Part shown: in pieces, positions 1 through 8,962 of the stretch
How the letters are laid out: each line of letters begins with the position of its first letter
Position numbering within the stretch: the first letter of the stretch is position 1
From: Rufibacter sediminis
Lineage (GTDB): Bacteria > Bacteroidota > Bacteroidia > Cytophagales > Hymenobacteraceae
Assembly (NCBI RefSeq): GCF_014269285.1
Contig: NZ_JACOAF010000037.1
Span: 1-64,000 of the forward strand
Direction: 5' to 3'
DNA: 64,000 bases
Notes under the pieces: generated by a model
The model's input: the letters and a program-made list of their open reading frames with translations, nothing else
What the model was told of the DNA's origin: nothing
The model's database searches: none
Made by a program: the position numbers and the translations under genes

Positions 1-200
1 TATCTCAATTAATAATAATAAAGACAGTCGATTGCTTCAAGACGATCGACCGCCGATACGCTTCGTTTTTCCTGGACAAACATTACTGCATGTCCTCTTT
101 TCCTATCTTCCCATTCACTCAAAGAACTTCCCACTAGCCTGTCGCTAGTGACTGGCGGAACCCTCTCGGCTTCCGTTTCCCTCCCTTCCGGTAGGGGCTG
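1..200 (-). other. Probable untranslated leader of an rRNA operon lying left of the window
   Basis: No convincing gene is present. The stretch lies immediately downstream, on the minus strand, of five tandem strong promoters, and any transcript from them runs off the left edge. The AT-rich end near 1-30 and the short complementary words around 26-52 fit a processed leader, but no 16S sequence is visible. The rRNA assignment is inference from the promoter array alone. Confidence 0.45.
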
Positions 201-230
201 CAAAGGTAGGAACTTTCTTCGATTCCGCAA
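201..230 (-). promoter_or_regulatory. Tandem promoter copy 1 (closest to the left edge)
   Basis: On the minus strand a -33-like TTGCG (226-230) is followed after exactly 17 nt by TACCTTTG (201-208), which matches the Bacteroidota -7 consensus TAnnTTTG. A T-rich run on the plus strand at 241-268 (A-rich on the promoter strand) lies upstream like an UP element. Confidence 0.7.
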
Positions 231-314
231 GCCTGAGCAGCTTTTTTTCTTTTTTTCTCTTCCCAACCCGATCAGCTGAGCCTGCTTTCCTTAGCTTCTC
301 TCTGGAAGCGGGTG

Positions 315-344
315 CAAAGGTAAGAACTTTTTTCCTCTCTGCAA
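315..344 (-). promoter_or_regulatory. Tandem promoter copy 2
   Basis: TTGCA (340-344) and TACCTTTG (315-322) are separated by 17 nt on the minus strand. An A-rich run on the promoter strand (352-368) lies just upstream. Confidence 0.7.
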
Positions 345-440
345 CACTTTCGAAAAACTTTTTTTTCTGATTCCCTCGGCTCAACCAGCCGGGAGATGCT
401 TCCGTCCCCAAGCCCGAAGGCTTTCCGTTGAAGCGGGCTG

Positions 441-470
441 CAAAGGTAAGAAGCTTTTCCCTCTTCGCAA
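441..470 (-). promoter_or_regulatory. Tandem promoter copy 3
   Basis: TTGCG (466-470) and TACCTTTG (441-448) are separated by 17 nt on the minus strand. An A-rich run (about 481-494) lies upstream. Confidence 0.7.
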
Positions 471-541
471 GCACCAGGCAAAACTTTTTTCCTTTTCCGT
501 GGCACCCGGTCGGTGCGGCAGGCCCTCTCTGGAAGGGAGTG

Positions 542-571
542 CAAAGGTAAGAAGAACTCCCGAACTCGCAA
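542..571 (-). promoter_or_regulatory. Tandem promoter copy 4
   Basis: TTGCG (567-571) and TACCTTTG (542-549) are separated by 17 nt on the minus strand. An A-rich run (about 581-600) lies upstream. Confidence 0.7.
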
Positions 572-645
572 GGGGCAGGGGAAACTTTTTCTTCAACTTT
601 CCGTCTACACTATGTTTCTCTCCCCCTCTCCTGTTGAGCGGGCTG

Positions 646-675
646 CAAAGGTAAGGATCTTCCCCCAAGAAACAA
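646..675 (-). promoter_or_regulatory. Tandem promoter copy 5 (most upstream)
   Basis: TTGTT (671-675) and TACCTTTG (646-653) are again 17 nt apart on the minus strand. This copy has the least typical -33 element and no obvious A-rich run upstream, as expected for the outermost copy of the array. Confidence 0.6.
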
Positions 676-957
676 GCGCCGTTTGCTGAGATGGGGCTTT
701 TTCATGCGCCTGACTGCGCAGCCTGATGGGTAACTGTATTCAGGACCAGCGAGTTCCCGGAGCGGAATATTTTTGAGTTTATTTCCAAGGCGGCTCTCTA
801 GAGCTCGTTTCTAGGATCAAGACTGGGGAATAACCGTATTCGGGCGCTGGGAAGTACCTGGGAATAGATGCTTGTAGGGAAAACGTTTCGGGGGCTTTTC
901 ATAAAACAAGGCTTAAAACGCCTAAACAGTTGCTCAGCCTCATCAAATAAAGAGAAA
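676..957. other. Intergenic spacer with a short direct repeat
   Basis: No gene is supported. A degenerate direct repeat is visible, TAACTGTATTC at 731-741 and TAACCGTATTC at 831-841, exactly 100 nt apart and each followed by a related G/C-rich segment. The spacer ends with a family A stem-loop and the kinase terminator. Confidence 0.5.
884..920. repeat. Family A stem-loop element
   Basis: The left arm CGTTTCGGGGGCTTTTC and right arm AAAACAAGGCTTAAAACG pair imperfectly around a short loop. It lies beyond the 3' end of the PAS kinase gene. Confidence 0.6.
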
Positions 958-983
958 GGGGCAGTGCGTTCCCGCACTGCCCC
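958..983 (-). terminator. Intrinsic terminator of the PAS histidine kinase
   Basis: GGGGCAGTGCG and CGCACTGCCCC form an 11-bp stem with a TTCC loop, 25 nt past the kinase stop codon. The minus-strand sequence beyond it is TTTCTCTTTATTTG, a broken U-tract. Confidence 0.75.
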
Positions 984-1008
984 TCCTTCCTAAAAACTGA
1001 ACTCTGCT

Positions 1009-3994
1009 TTACTTGTAGTTCTTTATCCAAACCTTGAACGTTGAGCCAATGTTGGGTTTGCTTTCAACGGTTACATATCCTCCCAGGGCTTCGGCTTGGG
1101 TTTTTACCAGGTATAGCCCTAATCCTCTGCCAGAGACATGGAAATGGAATCGTTTGTAGAGGCCAAACAGGTTTTTGCCCTCTTTTTTTTAAATTAATGC
1201 CTAAACCGTTGTCGGTCACCATGAGGCAAACCATTCCTTCTGTTTGGTGGTGCTCCGCTTGTATGGTGAGGCAGAGGGGACGATCGGGGGATTTATATTT
1301 GACGGCGTTAGTCAGAAGATTGCTGATGATGCTGCTCACGTAGCTTCGGATAGAGCCAATCTCCCCTACTCCGTTCAATTCCACTCTTATAGTACTCCCG
1401 CCGTCAAGCGGGAGTTCCTGCAAGACTTGTTCTATCACCGTAGGGAGCATGATCTTCTCGCGTTCCTCCAGCACGCCTGCCTGGAGGCTCAACATTTCGT
1501 TCAGGTCCCGGATGATGTAATCCAGGTTCTGGGAGGTCTGCTTGAGCTTGGTGATAATCCCTTTCTGCATGTCGGGGTTATCTGACGTGCTTAACAGCGA
1601 GGTTAGACCTATGATATTGGCGACGGGGGATCGCAAGTTATGGGAGACAATATAAGTGAATTGCTCCAGGTGCCTGTTGCGCCGCAGGAGCTCTTCCGTC
1701 AGCTTGGTGCGCTCCTCCTCGGCCCGTTTCTGCTCGGTGATATCCGTTTCAATGACAATGAACTTCTTCTTTCCGCCGGTGAGGTCATCAATAATAGGAG
1801 TCACATCCAGTTTAGACCAATACACTTCTCCGCTTTTGCTGCGGTTCTGCACTTCCTGCACAAAGGGTTTGTCATAGTTTAACTTCTGCCGGATAACCGA
1901 TACCTTCTCTAAGTTGGTCTCTGGCCCGGCAAGCAGATCGCCGGGCTTGCGGCCCTTAATCTCCTCCAGGGTATAGCCCGTTAACCGGGTAAACCCATCG
2001 TTAACCCATTCCACCCGGGCTTCATCGTCGGTGATGTAAACGGAGTTCACGGTCTTACTGGCGACCAGGGATAACTTTTTCAGTTCAGCCTCAACCTGCT
2101 TCCTGGCGCTTACTCCTTTAATAAAAACCGAGAGACCTTCTTCAGAAGGATAGGCACTCACGTCTAACCATTCATTCAAGATATAGGAGTACTCCTCAAA
2201 GTGCGTGGGGTGTTGCAGGGAGAAGGCCCTCTGGAACTTGGCGTAAAATTTCTGGTATCTCTCTGAAGGAAAGACTTCCCGGACGTCTCGCCCAATCAAG
2301 TCAGAACTCTTCACTCCCAGAGACTTTTCAAATTGATGGTTCATGTACGTGAAACACCAGTCTTTGTCTAAGGTGAAGAAGGCATCTTTGATACTTTCCA
2401 GGATGTTCTTCAGCCGGTTGGCTGTATCTTTCAGTAACCGCTGCTGGCGCTTTACTGCGGTAATATCTTTGGCAATACCATGCACGCCAATCAACTCGCC
2501 GTTCACTATGACCGGCACCTTGGTTACGGCAAGGTGCACCTTGTTGCCGTTGGCGTTAAACACAGTGGTCTCAGTGGTCATGGATTCACCAGCCTTAATC
2601 CTGACAAAGTTCTCTTCTGCCTCTTTCAACTTGTCTGGGTGGAGCAAATCCCGAGGCCTCATCTTCAGGAACTCTTCTTCTGAATAGCCGATGCAGGAGA
2701 TGGCGGCGGCATTCACCGAGGTGAAATATCCACTGGGGCTAAGGGAGTAGACAAAATCCGGGTTCTTCTCAAAAACAGCCTTGTACATCTTCTCACTCAG
2801 TTCCAATTGGCGCTGGGCTTGCAATCGCTCGGTGATATCGCGGGAATTAACAATGATGCCGTTGATGGCGGGGTGGTGGAAGCAGTTCACGCCTTTGGTT
2901 TCAAGCCAGCGCCATTCTCCGGCCTTGGTTTTAAAGCGGAAGGGTGGCGTTTTGGCGTCCATGCCAGCCGATACCTGCTCAAATTCATCCAGGATATCCA
3001 CCACATCATCGGGGTGAATAAACTCGAAGGGTTTGCGCCCAATCAATTCCTGGGGATCATAGCCCATCGCATGTATCACGCTGCCACTCACAAAAGAATA
3101 GCTCCCCTCCTTATCAAGAATGCAGACCATGTCCTGCCCTTCCTGCAACAAGGCCTGCAATCTGTATTCATTGTGCTTGTCCTTGGCCTGGTTGGCAACT
3201 TCATTGGAGATGTTGCGCCCAATGCAGTAAATTTTGTTTTCCTCTCTAACCAGGGAAGAAGACCAGGAAAGGTAAATTGTGGAACCGTCTTTATGCAAAT
3301 ACCGGTTCTTGAAATTGAGAGTTTTGGAGATGGCAATCACTTCAACAGCATCCTGCTCGGTGATGGCATGATCCTCCGGATGGATAAAGGCACGATAGTT
3401 TCTACCGATCAGTTCTTCAGGCGTATACCCCAGAATGGCAAGACAAGCTTTGTTTACATGAAGAAACTCCCCGTCCGGGGAAAAGGTACAGATAAGGTCA
3501 GCGGAGAAATCCATGACCAATTGCAGCTCACGCACTGCCTTCTTCAGTTCCTGCTGCTGGGCCTCCAGTTTTTGATGGGCATCTTTCTGGGCCCGAAGAT
3601 CCCGCACATGCACACTTATATAAGAGTGATTTTCTGAAGTAGAAAAAGAGCGGGAAACCAACTCCACTGGTATTTTCTGGCCAGACTTGTGCCACAGATT
3701 CGCTTCAAGCTTGGCATCCCTACCATCTGCTCGCAGGTGTTCCTTTATTTCCCGGGTTTCTGCCAGGAGATGCATCCATCCCGCACTTCCGATTTCCAGC
3801 ACCGCCTCCCGGCGCTGCCCCACCAACTCGCAAAAAGCTGGATTCACGTATAAAATGTCTCCGCGGGATGAACTGAGCAGCATAGGCTCCTGGCTGTGTT
3901 CAGCTAGGGCATACATTAATTCGAAATTCACCTGTGAAGCAAGGGTATCCGGCAACTCCGGGTTCATCGCACTCCTGTCATTCTCATTCATCAC
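1009..3994 (-). CDS. Multi-PAS sensor histidine kinase with a frameshift at an A8 tract
   Basis: This is a cytoplasmic sensor kinase with no transmembrane segment. Six PAS domains follow one another at roughly residues 28-130, 160-280, 285-395, 405-520, 530-640 and 645-765. The HisKA motif FTYIVSHNLRSPVANI is near residue 795, followed by the ATPase N box (NLLTNAVKY) and G1 box (VTDNGLGI). Read straight, the protein ends in an alien tail with a stop near 1064. One base fewer in the T8 run at 1183-1190 (A8 on the coding strand) restores EGKNLFGLYKRFHF, the G2 box GRGLGLYLVKTQAEALGG and a stop at 1009-1011. Without the shift the protein lacks G2 and should be inactive. Sequencing error, transcriptional slippage and phase variation are all possible. 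No response regulator is adjacent. Confidence 0.85.
1183..1190 (-). other. A8 homopolymer at the kinase frameshift
   Basis: Eight consecutive T on the plus strand sit between the G1 and G2 ATP-binding boxes. Seven A in the coding strand would keep the kinase in frame. Confidence 0.8.
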
Positions 3995-4009
3995 GTAAGC
4001 ATTCTAAGT

Positions 4010-4231
4010 TAAAAATCCTGCTTCATGAAAGTGGACTTAACCCATAATAGAGCCTCTTTGAAAACCCATAGGAAAGGCTTTTACAAAAGTACACCACATT
4101 TAGATATTTTCAATCAAAGAAGACAACCCAAAGCATGATAGCTATTTACCTCATGAATAATGATACTTAGGACAAGCTTTGCGGCCGAAAAAACAAAAAT
4201 TAGACAAAACGAATCAGGATGGTTCCATTAC
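4010..4231. other. Spacer upstream of the PAS kinase
   Basis: No gene is seen. This should contain the promoter of the leftward kinase gene, but I cannot pick out a convincing -33/-7 pair. Confidence 0.4.
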
Positions 4232-4271
4232 CTGTTTTAAGGCTGATTTCTGGAAACCAGCCTTAAAACAG
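4232..4271. repeat. Family A stem-loop element
   Basis: CTGTTTTAAGGCTG pairs perfectly with CAGCCTTAAAACAG around an interior of 12 nt. It directly abuts the terminator hairpin at 4271-4298, and its TGTTTT arm extends the U-tract of that leftward terminator. Confidence 0.85.
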
Positions 4272-4298
4272 AAAGGCCATCTACGCAGATGGCCTTTC
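4271..4298 (-). terminator. Terminator of the amidohydrolase operon
   Basis: GAAAGGCCATCT and AGATGGCCTTTC form a perfect 12-bp stem with an ACGC loop, 23 nt past the stop of the upstream leftward gene. The T-rich run on the minus strand is completed by the adjoining family A element. Confidence 0.8.
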
Positions 4299-4320
4299 TC
4301 TAAAAACATAAAAGGGACAG

Positions 4321-5682
4321 TTATTTACCTACCTCGGCTTTGTTTGCAGAGTTGTACTTGCCGTTGAACTTCTCATACAGGTACTGCTGCTTATCTGTGA
4401 GGTTCAGCTTGCGGCCCTGAATGAAAGCGTGGCTGATCTTGTTGGTCCGCATGTCCAGGATATCACCTTCTGACACCACGATGCTGGCATCTTTGCCTAC
4501 CTCCACTGAGCCTACCTGCTGGTCTACGCCTAGAATCTTGGCGGCATTCAAAGTAACCGATGAAAGCGCCTGTTCTTTGGGCAACCCGAAGGCCACGGCG
4601 GTACCCGCAATGAACGGCAGGTTACGCGTTCCGTGCAAACTCGCATCATAGTCCAGGCAGAACAGAATTCCGGCTTTCTGAAGCAGACCAGGCATCTTGT
4701 ACGGCAGATACACGTCATCCTCGGCCCGGGCCGGCAACGCATGCACGCCTGAATACACCACCGGAATGTTGTTTTCCTTCAGAAAATCCGCCACTACCAG
4801 CGCATCGGCACCGCCTACAATCACCATTTCCTTCACGCCGGCTTTCTGCGCGAAGCGGATGGATTCTACAATCTCTTTCCCGTAGTTGGCATGGATGAAG
4901 AGTTTCTTGGAACCGTCAAACAAGCCTCCCAGAGAACTCAGCTTCAGGTTTCGGCGGTCGTTTTTCTGATTCTTGTACACTTTCGCCTCCGCGAGCAAGG
5001 CCTCTAATTCCGATAAACCGGTCTGCCGGGCCTGACGGCGCTGCTGTACCTGCGGCGAATTGTCTGTCGTTTGCTGCACCATGGCCGGCCAACGCAGGTG
5101 CACACCGCCATCGGCTTTCACCAGGGCATCTTCCCAGTTCCAGGCATCCAGCTGCACCACCGAGGAAGTACCCGAAATCATGCCACCCATGGGCGTCACT
5201 TGCGACATCAGCACGCCATTGGAACGAAGCGTGGGGGTAATGTCAGAATCGGTGTTATAGGCGACCACCGCCCGCACGTTGGGGTTGAACATGCCCACCT
5301 CCTGCTGGTCCAGCGTGGCCCTTACGGATTCTATCTCGGTTAACCCCAGCTGACTGTTGGGCAAAATCATGCCCGGGTAGATGTGTTTCCCGCTGACGTT
5401 TACGGCCTCATAGGCGGTGCCTCCGGCATTGAAACCCGCCGAAGGGCCCGCATAGGTAATTTTTCCTTCGTTGAAGGCTACGGTGGCACCTTCCACTACC
5501 TGTCCGTTGCCCACGTGCAGGGTAGCTCCGGTGAGCACCGTGGCTTTCGTTTGCTTGGCCGCTGGCACCGGCACCTGGGCCCAGGCCGCCGTGGTGCTTA
5601 CAAATAACGCTGCCGCTAGCAGAAGACGTTGTTGCATATTTTTAGAGGTAAAGGCTACCACAGATTTCTTTATCGTTTGCAT
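4321..5682 (-). CDS. Exported amidohydrolase-like protein lacking the HxH metal motif
   Basis: The 453-residue protein starts MQTIKKSVVAF at 5682, chosen because AAGGAG lies just upstream. A signal peptide ends near AAWAQ. The fold resembles imidazolonepropionase-type amidohydrolases: a small N-terminal beta domain (TGATLHVGNGQVVEGATVAF), then the barrel, then the typical C-terminal segment (ALSSVTLNAAKILGVDQQVG, VGKDASIVV). At the place where active members have PGxIDxHxH it reads YPGMILPNSQLGL, so the first two metal ligands are missing. It is probably a non-catalytic or altered partner of the larger homologue encoded 13 nt upstream, with which it forms an operon. The substrate is unknown. 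Confidence 0.85.
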   Translation of the reverse strand: MQTIKKSVVAFTSKNMQQRLLLAAALFVSTTAAWAQVPVPAAKQTKATVLTGATLHVGNGQVVEGATVAFNEGKITYAGPSAGFNAGGTAYEAVNVSGKHIYPGMILPNSQLGLTEIESVRATLDQQEVGMFNPNVRAVVAYNTDSDITPTLRSNGVLMSQVTPMGGMISGTSSVVQLDAWNWEDALVKADGGVHLRWPAMVQQTTDNSPQVQQRRQARQTGLSELEALLAEAKVYKNQKNDRRNLKLSSLGGLFDGSKKLFIHANYGKEIVESIRFAQKAGVKEMVIVGGADALVVADFLKENNIPVVYSGVHALPARAEDDVYLPYKMPGLLQKAGILFCLDYDASLHGTRNLPFIAGTAVAFGLPKEQALSSVTLNAAKILGVDQQVGSVEVGKDASIVVSEGDILDMRTNKISHAFIQGRKLNLTDKQQYLYEKFNGKYNSANKAEVGK

Positions 5683-5695
5683 GGAAGTGGTCTCC

Positions 5696-8600
5696 TTATT
5701 TTTGTTGATACTCAGATTCTTGATAGGTTTCTTCCGTGCCGTTGTCCAGGTCTTCGCAGTGCAGCACTTGCTGCCCGCCTCTTCTGGAAGGCGCAGCCGG
5801 CGATTGGGTCCGCTCACCACGGGCTTTGGCGGCCAGCATTTTGTTGATGAGGCGCACGCGCTCTTTTTCCTGCTCGTCTTGCAATTGCTTGTCCTGCTCC
5901 AGATCAAAGTAAGCGATGCCATCCACAAAAGTTTTCTCCGGGCGGGCGTAAATAGACAGCGGGTGCTCGTTCCAGATCACCACATCAGCGTCTTTTCCGG
6001 CTTTGAGGCTGCCTACTTTGTCATCCAAATGGAGAAGTTTGGCGGGGTTCAAGGTCACCATTTTCAAGGCGTCTTCCTCAGAAACTCCACCGTACTTCAT
6101 GGTTTTGGCGGCTTCCTGGTTCAGGCGGCGGGCCATCTCGGCGTCATCCGAGTTGATGGCGGTGGTCACGCCCACGTTGTGCAGGATGGCGGCGTTGTAC
6201 GGAATGGCGTCTTTCACCTCCATTTTGTACGCCCACCAGTCAGAAAACGTAGAAGCGCCAATGTTGCGGGCCTTCATTTTATCGGCTACTTTGTATCCTT
6301 CCAGAATGTGGGTGAAGGTGTTCACTCTAAAGCCCATCTGATCGGCTACTTTCATGAGCATGTTGATCTCCGACTGTACGTAGGAGTGGCACGTGATGAA
6401 ACGCTCGTCTTTCAGGATCTGGGAAAGGGTCTCCAGTTCCAGGTCGCGGCGCGGGGCAACGGTTTTGCCTTTCTGTGATTTGGAGAGTTTATTGTAGCCA
6501 TCCCAGGCTTTCTGGTATTCTTTGGCGCGTTGGAACGCATCCACCATCACCTGCTCCACGCCCATGCGGGTCTGCGGGAAACGCACGTTGTACTGCGGAG
6601 AGCGATTGGAGTGCTTCACGTTCTCGCCCAAGGCGAATTTGATGAACGGATCTGCACCCTCAAACATCAGTTTCTCGGGTGCCTGTCCCCAGCGCAGTTT
6701 GATGATCGCTGACTGCCCCCCGATGGGGTTGGCAGAACCGTGCAGCAACTGAGACGTGGTCACGCCACCGGCTAATTGGCGGTAGATGTTCACCTGCTCG
6801 TGGTTCACCACATCGGCCATGCGTACTTCAGCGGTGACGGCTTGGGTGCCTTCGTTCACGCCGTCCAGCGCAATGTGCGAGTGTTCATCAATGATGCCGG
6901 GCGTTACGTGTTTGCCGGTGCCGTCAATTACCCTGGCACCGTTGGCGGAGAGGTTTTTACCAACCTGCGCTATCTTCCCGTTTTTCAGGAGCACATCGGC
7001 GTTCTGCAGTTTGCCTTCTTTCTCGTTTGTCCAGACGGTGGCATTCTTGATGAGAACGGTCTCAGCCTTTGGTAATTCCGTTCTCCCGAAGGCGGCAAAC
7101 GGGAACGTCAATTTCCCCAGGTTCAGGGCTTCATTGGAGCGGGAACGGGCGGTATCGCGTTTAGCTTGCTGGGTAGCGGCTTCGGAGAGCACCGCGTTCC
7201 ATTTCACAGACTGGGCATCGGGCAGCTGCGCCTCGCCCTGGAAGCCTTTGCCGGTGTACCAACCCGTTAAACGTATGCTTTCTTTCGCGTTTTTAGCGGG
7301 AGCAAAAGTCATGGTCAGCATTTCACCACTCAAGGAAAGCGTTCCTTTCAAGGTATCCGCCGCGATCACTTTGAGCTCTGGTTTTTCAGGTGTGCCCGAA
7401 ATCAACATCCGGCGCTCTGGCTGAGAACCTACTTTCAGGGAATACACGCCCCGGAAATCAGCTGGTGTTTCGCTCACTTTGAATCCTTGGCCTTGCACCC
7501 AGTTCTCCAGTAAGACAGTGGTGGGGTCAAACAGATTACCCGAAGCGACCACGAAGTTGGCCTGCATGCCTTCGCGCAGACTGCCCACCACTTTATCGGC
7601 TTTGAGCAATTGCGCCGGGGAATAGGTCAACGCTTTCAAAGCTTCCTGCTCAGGCAAACCGTAAGAAACGGCTTTCCGGAGATTGGGGAGGAACTTGGTT
7701 TTATCGCGCAGATCTGCCGAGGTGAAGGCGATGGCCACGCCTTCTTTCACCAGCATGGCGGGGTTGGCGGGGGCCATTTCCCAGTGTTTCATGTCCTCAA
7801 TGCCAATGCGGCGGGCCTCATACGGGTCCTCCACGCTGTAAGGGTCCGGGAAATTCACGTTCAGGATGTAAGCGGCTTTGGTGGCCTTGATCTGGGGCAG
7901 CATCTGGTACTCATCGCCCTGGCCTTTGAAGATGTATTGCTGCCCGAACTCATCGCCTACTTTGTCGGCGCGGACGGCGTTCAGTTTGTTGCTTACCTCA
8001 AAAATCTGGGGCAGGCGGTTGGCTTCGTTGAAGGCTTTCAGGGAGATGTTCTGCTCCCGGTCCTGGTTTTTGGCGTTCCACTGGGCATCTAAATACGTTT
8101 GGCGCAGCAACGCAACGGAACCCATCAATGAGTTGGGATACTCCTGGGTAGAAGAACCTTTGTCTAAGGACAGTGCGCCCGCGGCTTTGTCCAGCAGAAT
8201 TACCTGGTTTTCGCGCTTGTTTGCCAAAGAAACCAACGAAGCGGTTCCGCGGGAGATTCCGTCCTGGTGGATGGTTAATACTGCGCCGTAGCCTAATTTA
8301 CGTAATTCCTCGGCGGCTTTGGCGTCTACCTTAAACAGCTCCACGGCATTGGTCTCGGGCCGGATGGCCTGGTTCCAATTGTAGGCTCCCTCCTTCTTCG
8401 TCTCGGCCTGCGGCGGATTGTTGAAGCTGAAGGTACGCGGCGGCGGGGTGGGCACTCCATAGCTAGTGTACGGGTCTACGAAGCCCGGGTAAACGGTTTT
8501 ACCTTTCAGATCAGTAACGATGGCGCCTTGGGGAACGGCTACTTTGGTTCCAACGGCCACTACTTTGCCGTCTTTGATCACCAGGGTTGCGTTTTCAATT

Positions 8601-8752
8601 TTGGTCTGGTAATCCACGAAAATGGTGGCGTTGGTGAAGGCCCGGAGTCCGGAGCGCTCATCGTAGACGCCATTTCGGGGGAAGGTCTCCTGCGCCCGGC
8701 TTTGCAGCGACATGGCTGCCACCACCAGCACGGAGAGAACTACTTTCTTCAT
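5696..8752 (-). CDS. Tandem-domain exported amidohydrolase
   Basis: This 1018-residue protein has a signal peptide (MKKVVLSVLVVAAMSLQSRAQ) and two amidohydrolase modules. The N-terminal module (residues about 25-440) carries YPGFVDPYTSYGVP where an HxH metal site is expected, so it appears degenerate. The C-terminal module (about 560-960) keeps TPGIIDEHSHIALDG with the HxH pair, plus TAINSDDAEMARRL and a typical C-terminal strand. Single-module relatives are metal-dependent hydrolases of cyclic amides or dipeptides. The double length and the asymmetric loss of the site suggest a fusion of active and structural halves. It is the first gene of a two-gene operon with the shorter homologue downstream. 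The substrate cannot be read from the sequence. Confidence 0.88.
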   Translation of the reverse strand: MKKVVLSVLVVAAMSLQSRAQETFPRNGVYDERSGLRAFTNATIFVDYQTKIENATLVIKDGKVVAVGTKVAVPQGAIVTDLKGKTVYPGFVDPYTSYGVPTPPPRTFSFNNPPQAETKKEGAYNWNQAIRPETNAVELFKVDAKAAEELRKLGYGAVLTIHQDGISRGTASLVSLANKRENQVILLDKAAGALSLDKGSSTQEYPNSLMGSVALLRQTYLDAQWNAKNQDREQNISLKAFNEANRLPQIFEVSNKLNAVRADKVGDEFGQQYIFKGQGDEYQMLPQIKATKAAYILNVNFPDPYSVEDPYEARRIGIEDMKHWEMAPANPAMLVKEGVAIAFTSADLRDKTKFLPNLRKAVSYGLPEQEALKALTYSPAQLLKADKVVGSLREGMQANFVVASGNLFDPTTVLLENWVQGQGFKVSETPADFRGVYSLKVGSQPERRMLISGTPEKPELKVIAADTLKGTLSLSGEMLTMTFAPAKNAKESIRLTGWYTGKGFQGEAQLPDAQSVKWNAVLSEAATQQAKRDTARSRSNEALNLGKLTFPFAAFGRTELPKAETVLIKNATVWTNEKEGKLQNADVLLKNGKIAQVGKNLSANGARVIDGTGKHVTPGIIDEHSHIALDGVNEGTQAVTAEVRMADVVNHEQVNIYRQLAGGVTTSQLLHGSANPIGGQSAIIKLRWGQAPEKLMFEGADPFIKFALGENVKHSNRSPQYNVRFPQTRMGVEQVMVDAFQRAKEYQKAWDGYNKLSKSQKGKTVAPRRDLELETLSQILKDERFITCHSYVQSEINMLMKVADQMGFRVNTFTHILEGYKVADKMKARNIGASTFSDWWAYKMEVKDAIPYNAAILHNVGVTTAINSDDAEMARRLNQEAAKTMKYGGVSEEDALKMVTLNPAKLLHLDDKVGSLKAGKDADVVIWNEHPLSIYARPEKTFVDGIAYFDLEQDKQLQDEQEKERVRLINKMLAAKARGERTQSPAAPSRRGGQQVLHCEDLDNGTEETYQESEYQQK

Positions 8753-8852
8753 GGGAGCTTAAATAAAGGTTTGTTTGTGAGATAGGTTGGGATCTAAAAA
8801 GGGAAAGTATAAAAAATATCGGCCTAAAAAAAGCACTGGCAGGAGATAGTCT

Positions 8853-8889
8853 GTTTCGCTGCCACTTTTCCAAAAAGAGGCCTAAAACG
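8853..8889. repeat. Family A element, degenerate left arm
   Basis: The right arm AGGCCTAAAACG is canonical while the left arm GTTTCGCTGCCACTTTTC pairs poorly. It lies between the amidohydrolase start and the permease 3' end. Confidence 0.5.
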
Positions 8890-8909
8890 GAGATAAAATG
8901 GCAAAGAAA

Positions 8910-8936
8910 AAGCCCGGTCCAAGACGGAACCGGGCT
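8910..8936 (-). terminator. Terminator of the amino-acid permease
   Basis: AGCCCGG and CCGGGCT (extended through T/A pairs) form a stem of about 9 bp, followed on the minus strand by TTTTTCTTTG. It lies 26 nt past the permease stop. Confidence 0.8.
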
Positions 8937-8962
8937 TCTCCCATGTGTTACAGAAAGGTAGG

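Noticed and set aside
9-668. Overlapping leftward open frames of 85-109 codons in the first 700 nt
   Set aside because: They are low-complexity Lys/Arg/Ser-rich translations of the repeated promoter units, in several frames at once, with no family resemblance.
150-690. Possible CRISPR array in the repeated region
   Set aside because: Repeats are imperfect, spaced 101-126 nt, and the conserved word is a promoter box; there are no uniform spacers or cas genes.
2807-3637. 276-codon rightward frame inside the PAS kinase
   Set aside because: It is antisense to well-conserved PAS domains and resembles no protein.
5471-6478. 335-codon rightward frame across two amidohydrolase genes
   Set aside because: It is antisense to clear amidohydrolase sequence and spans the gap between the genes.
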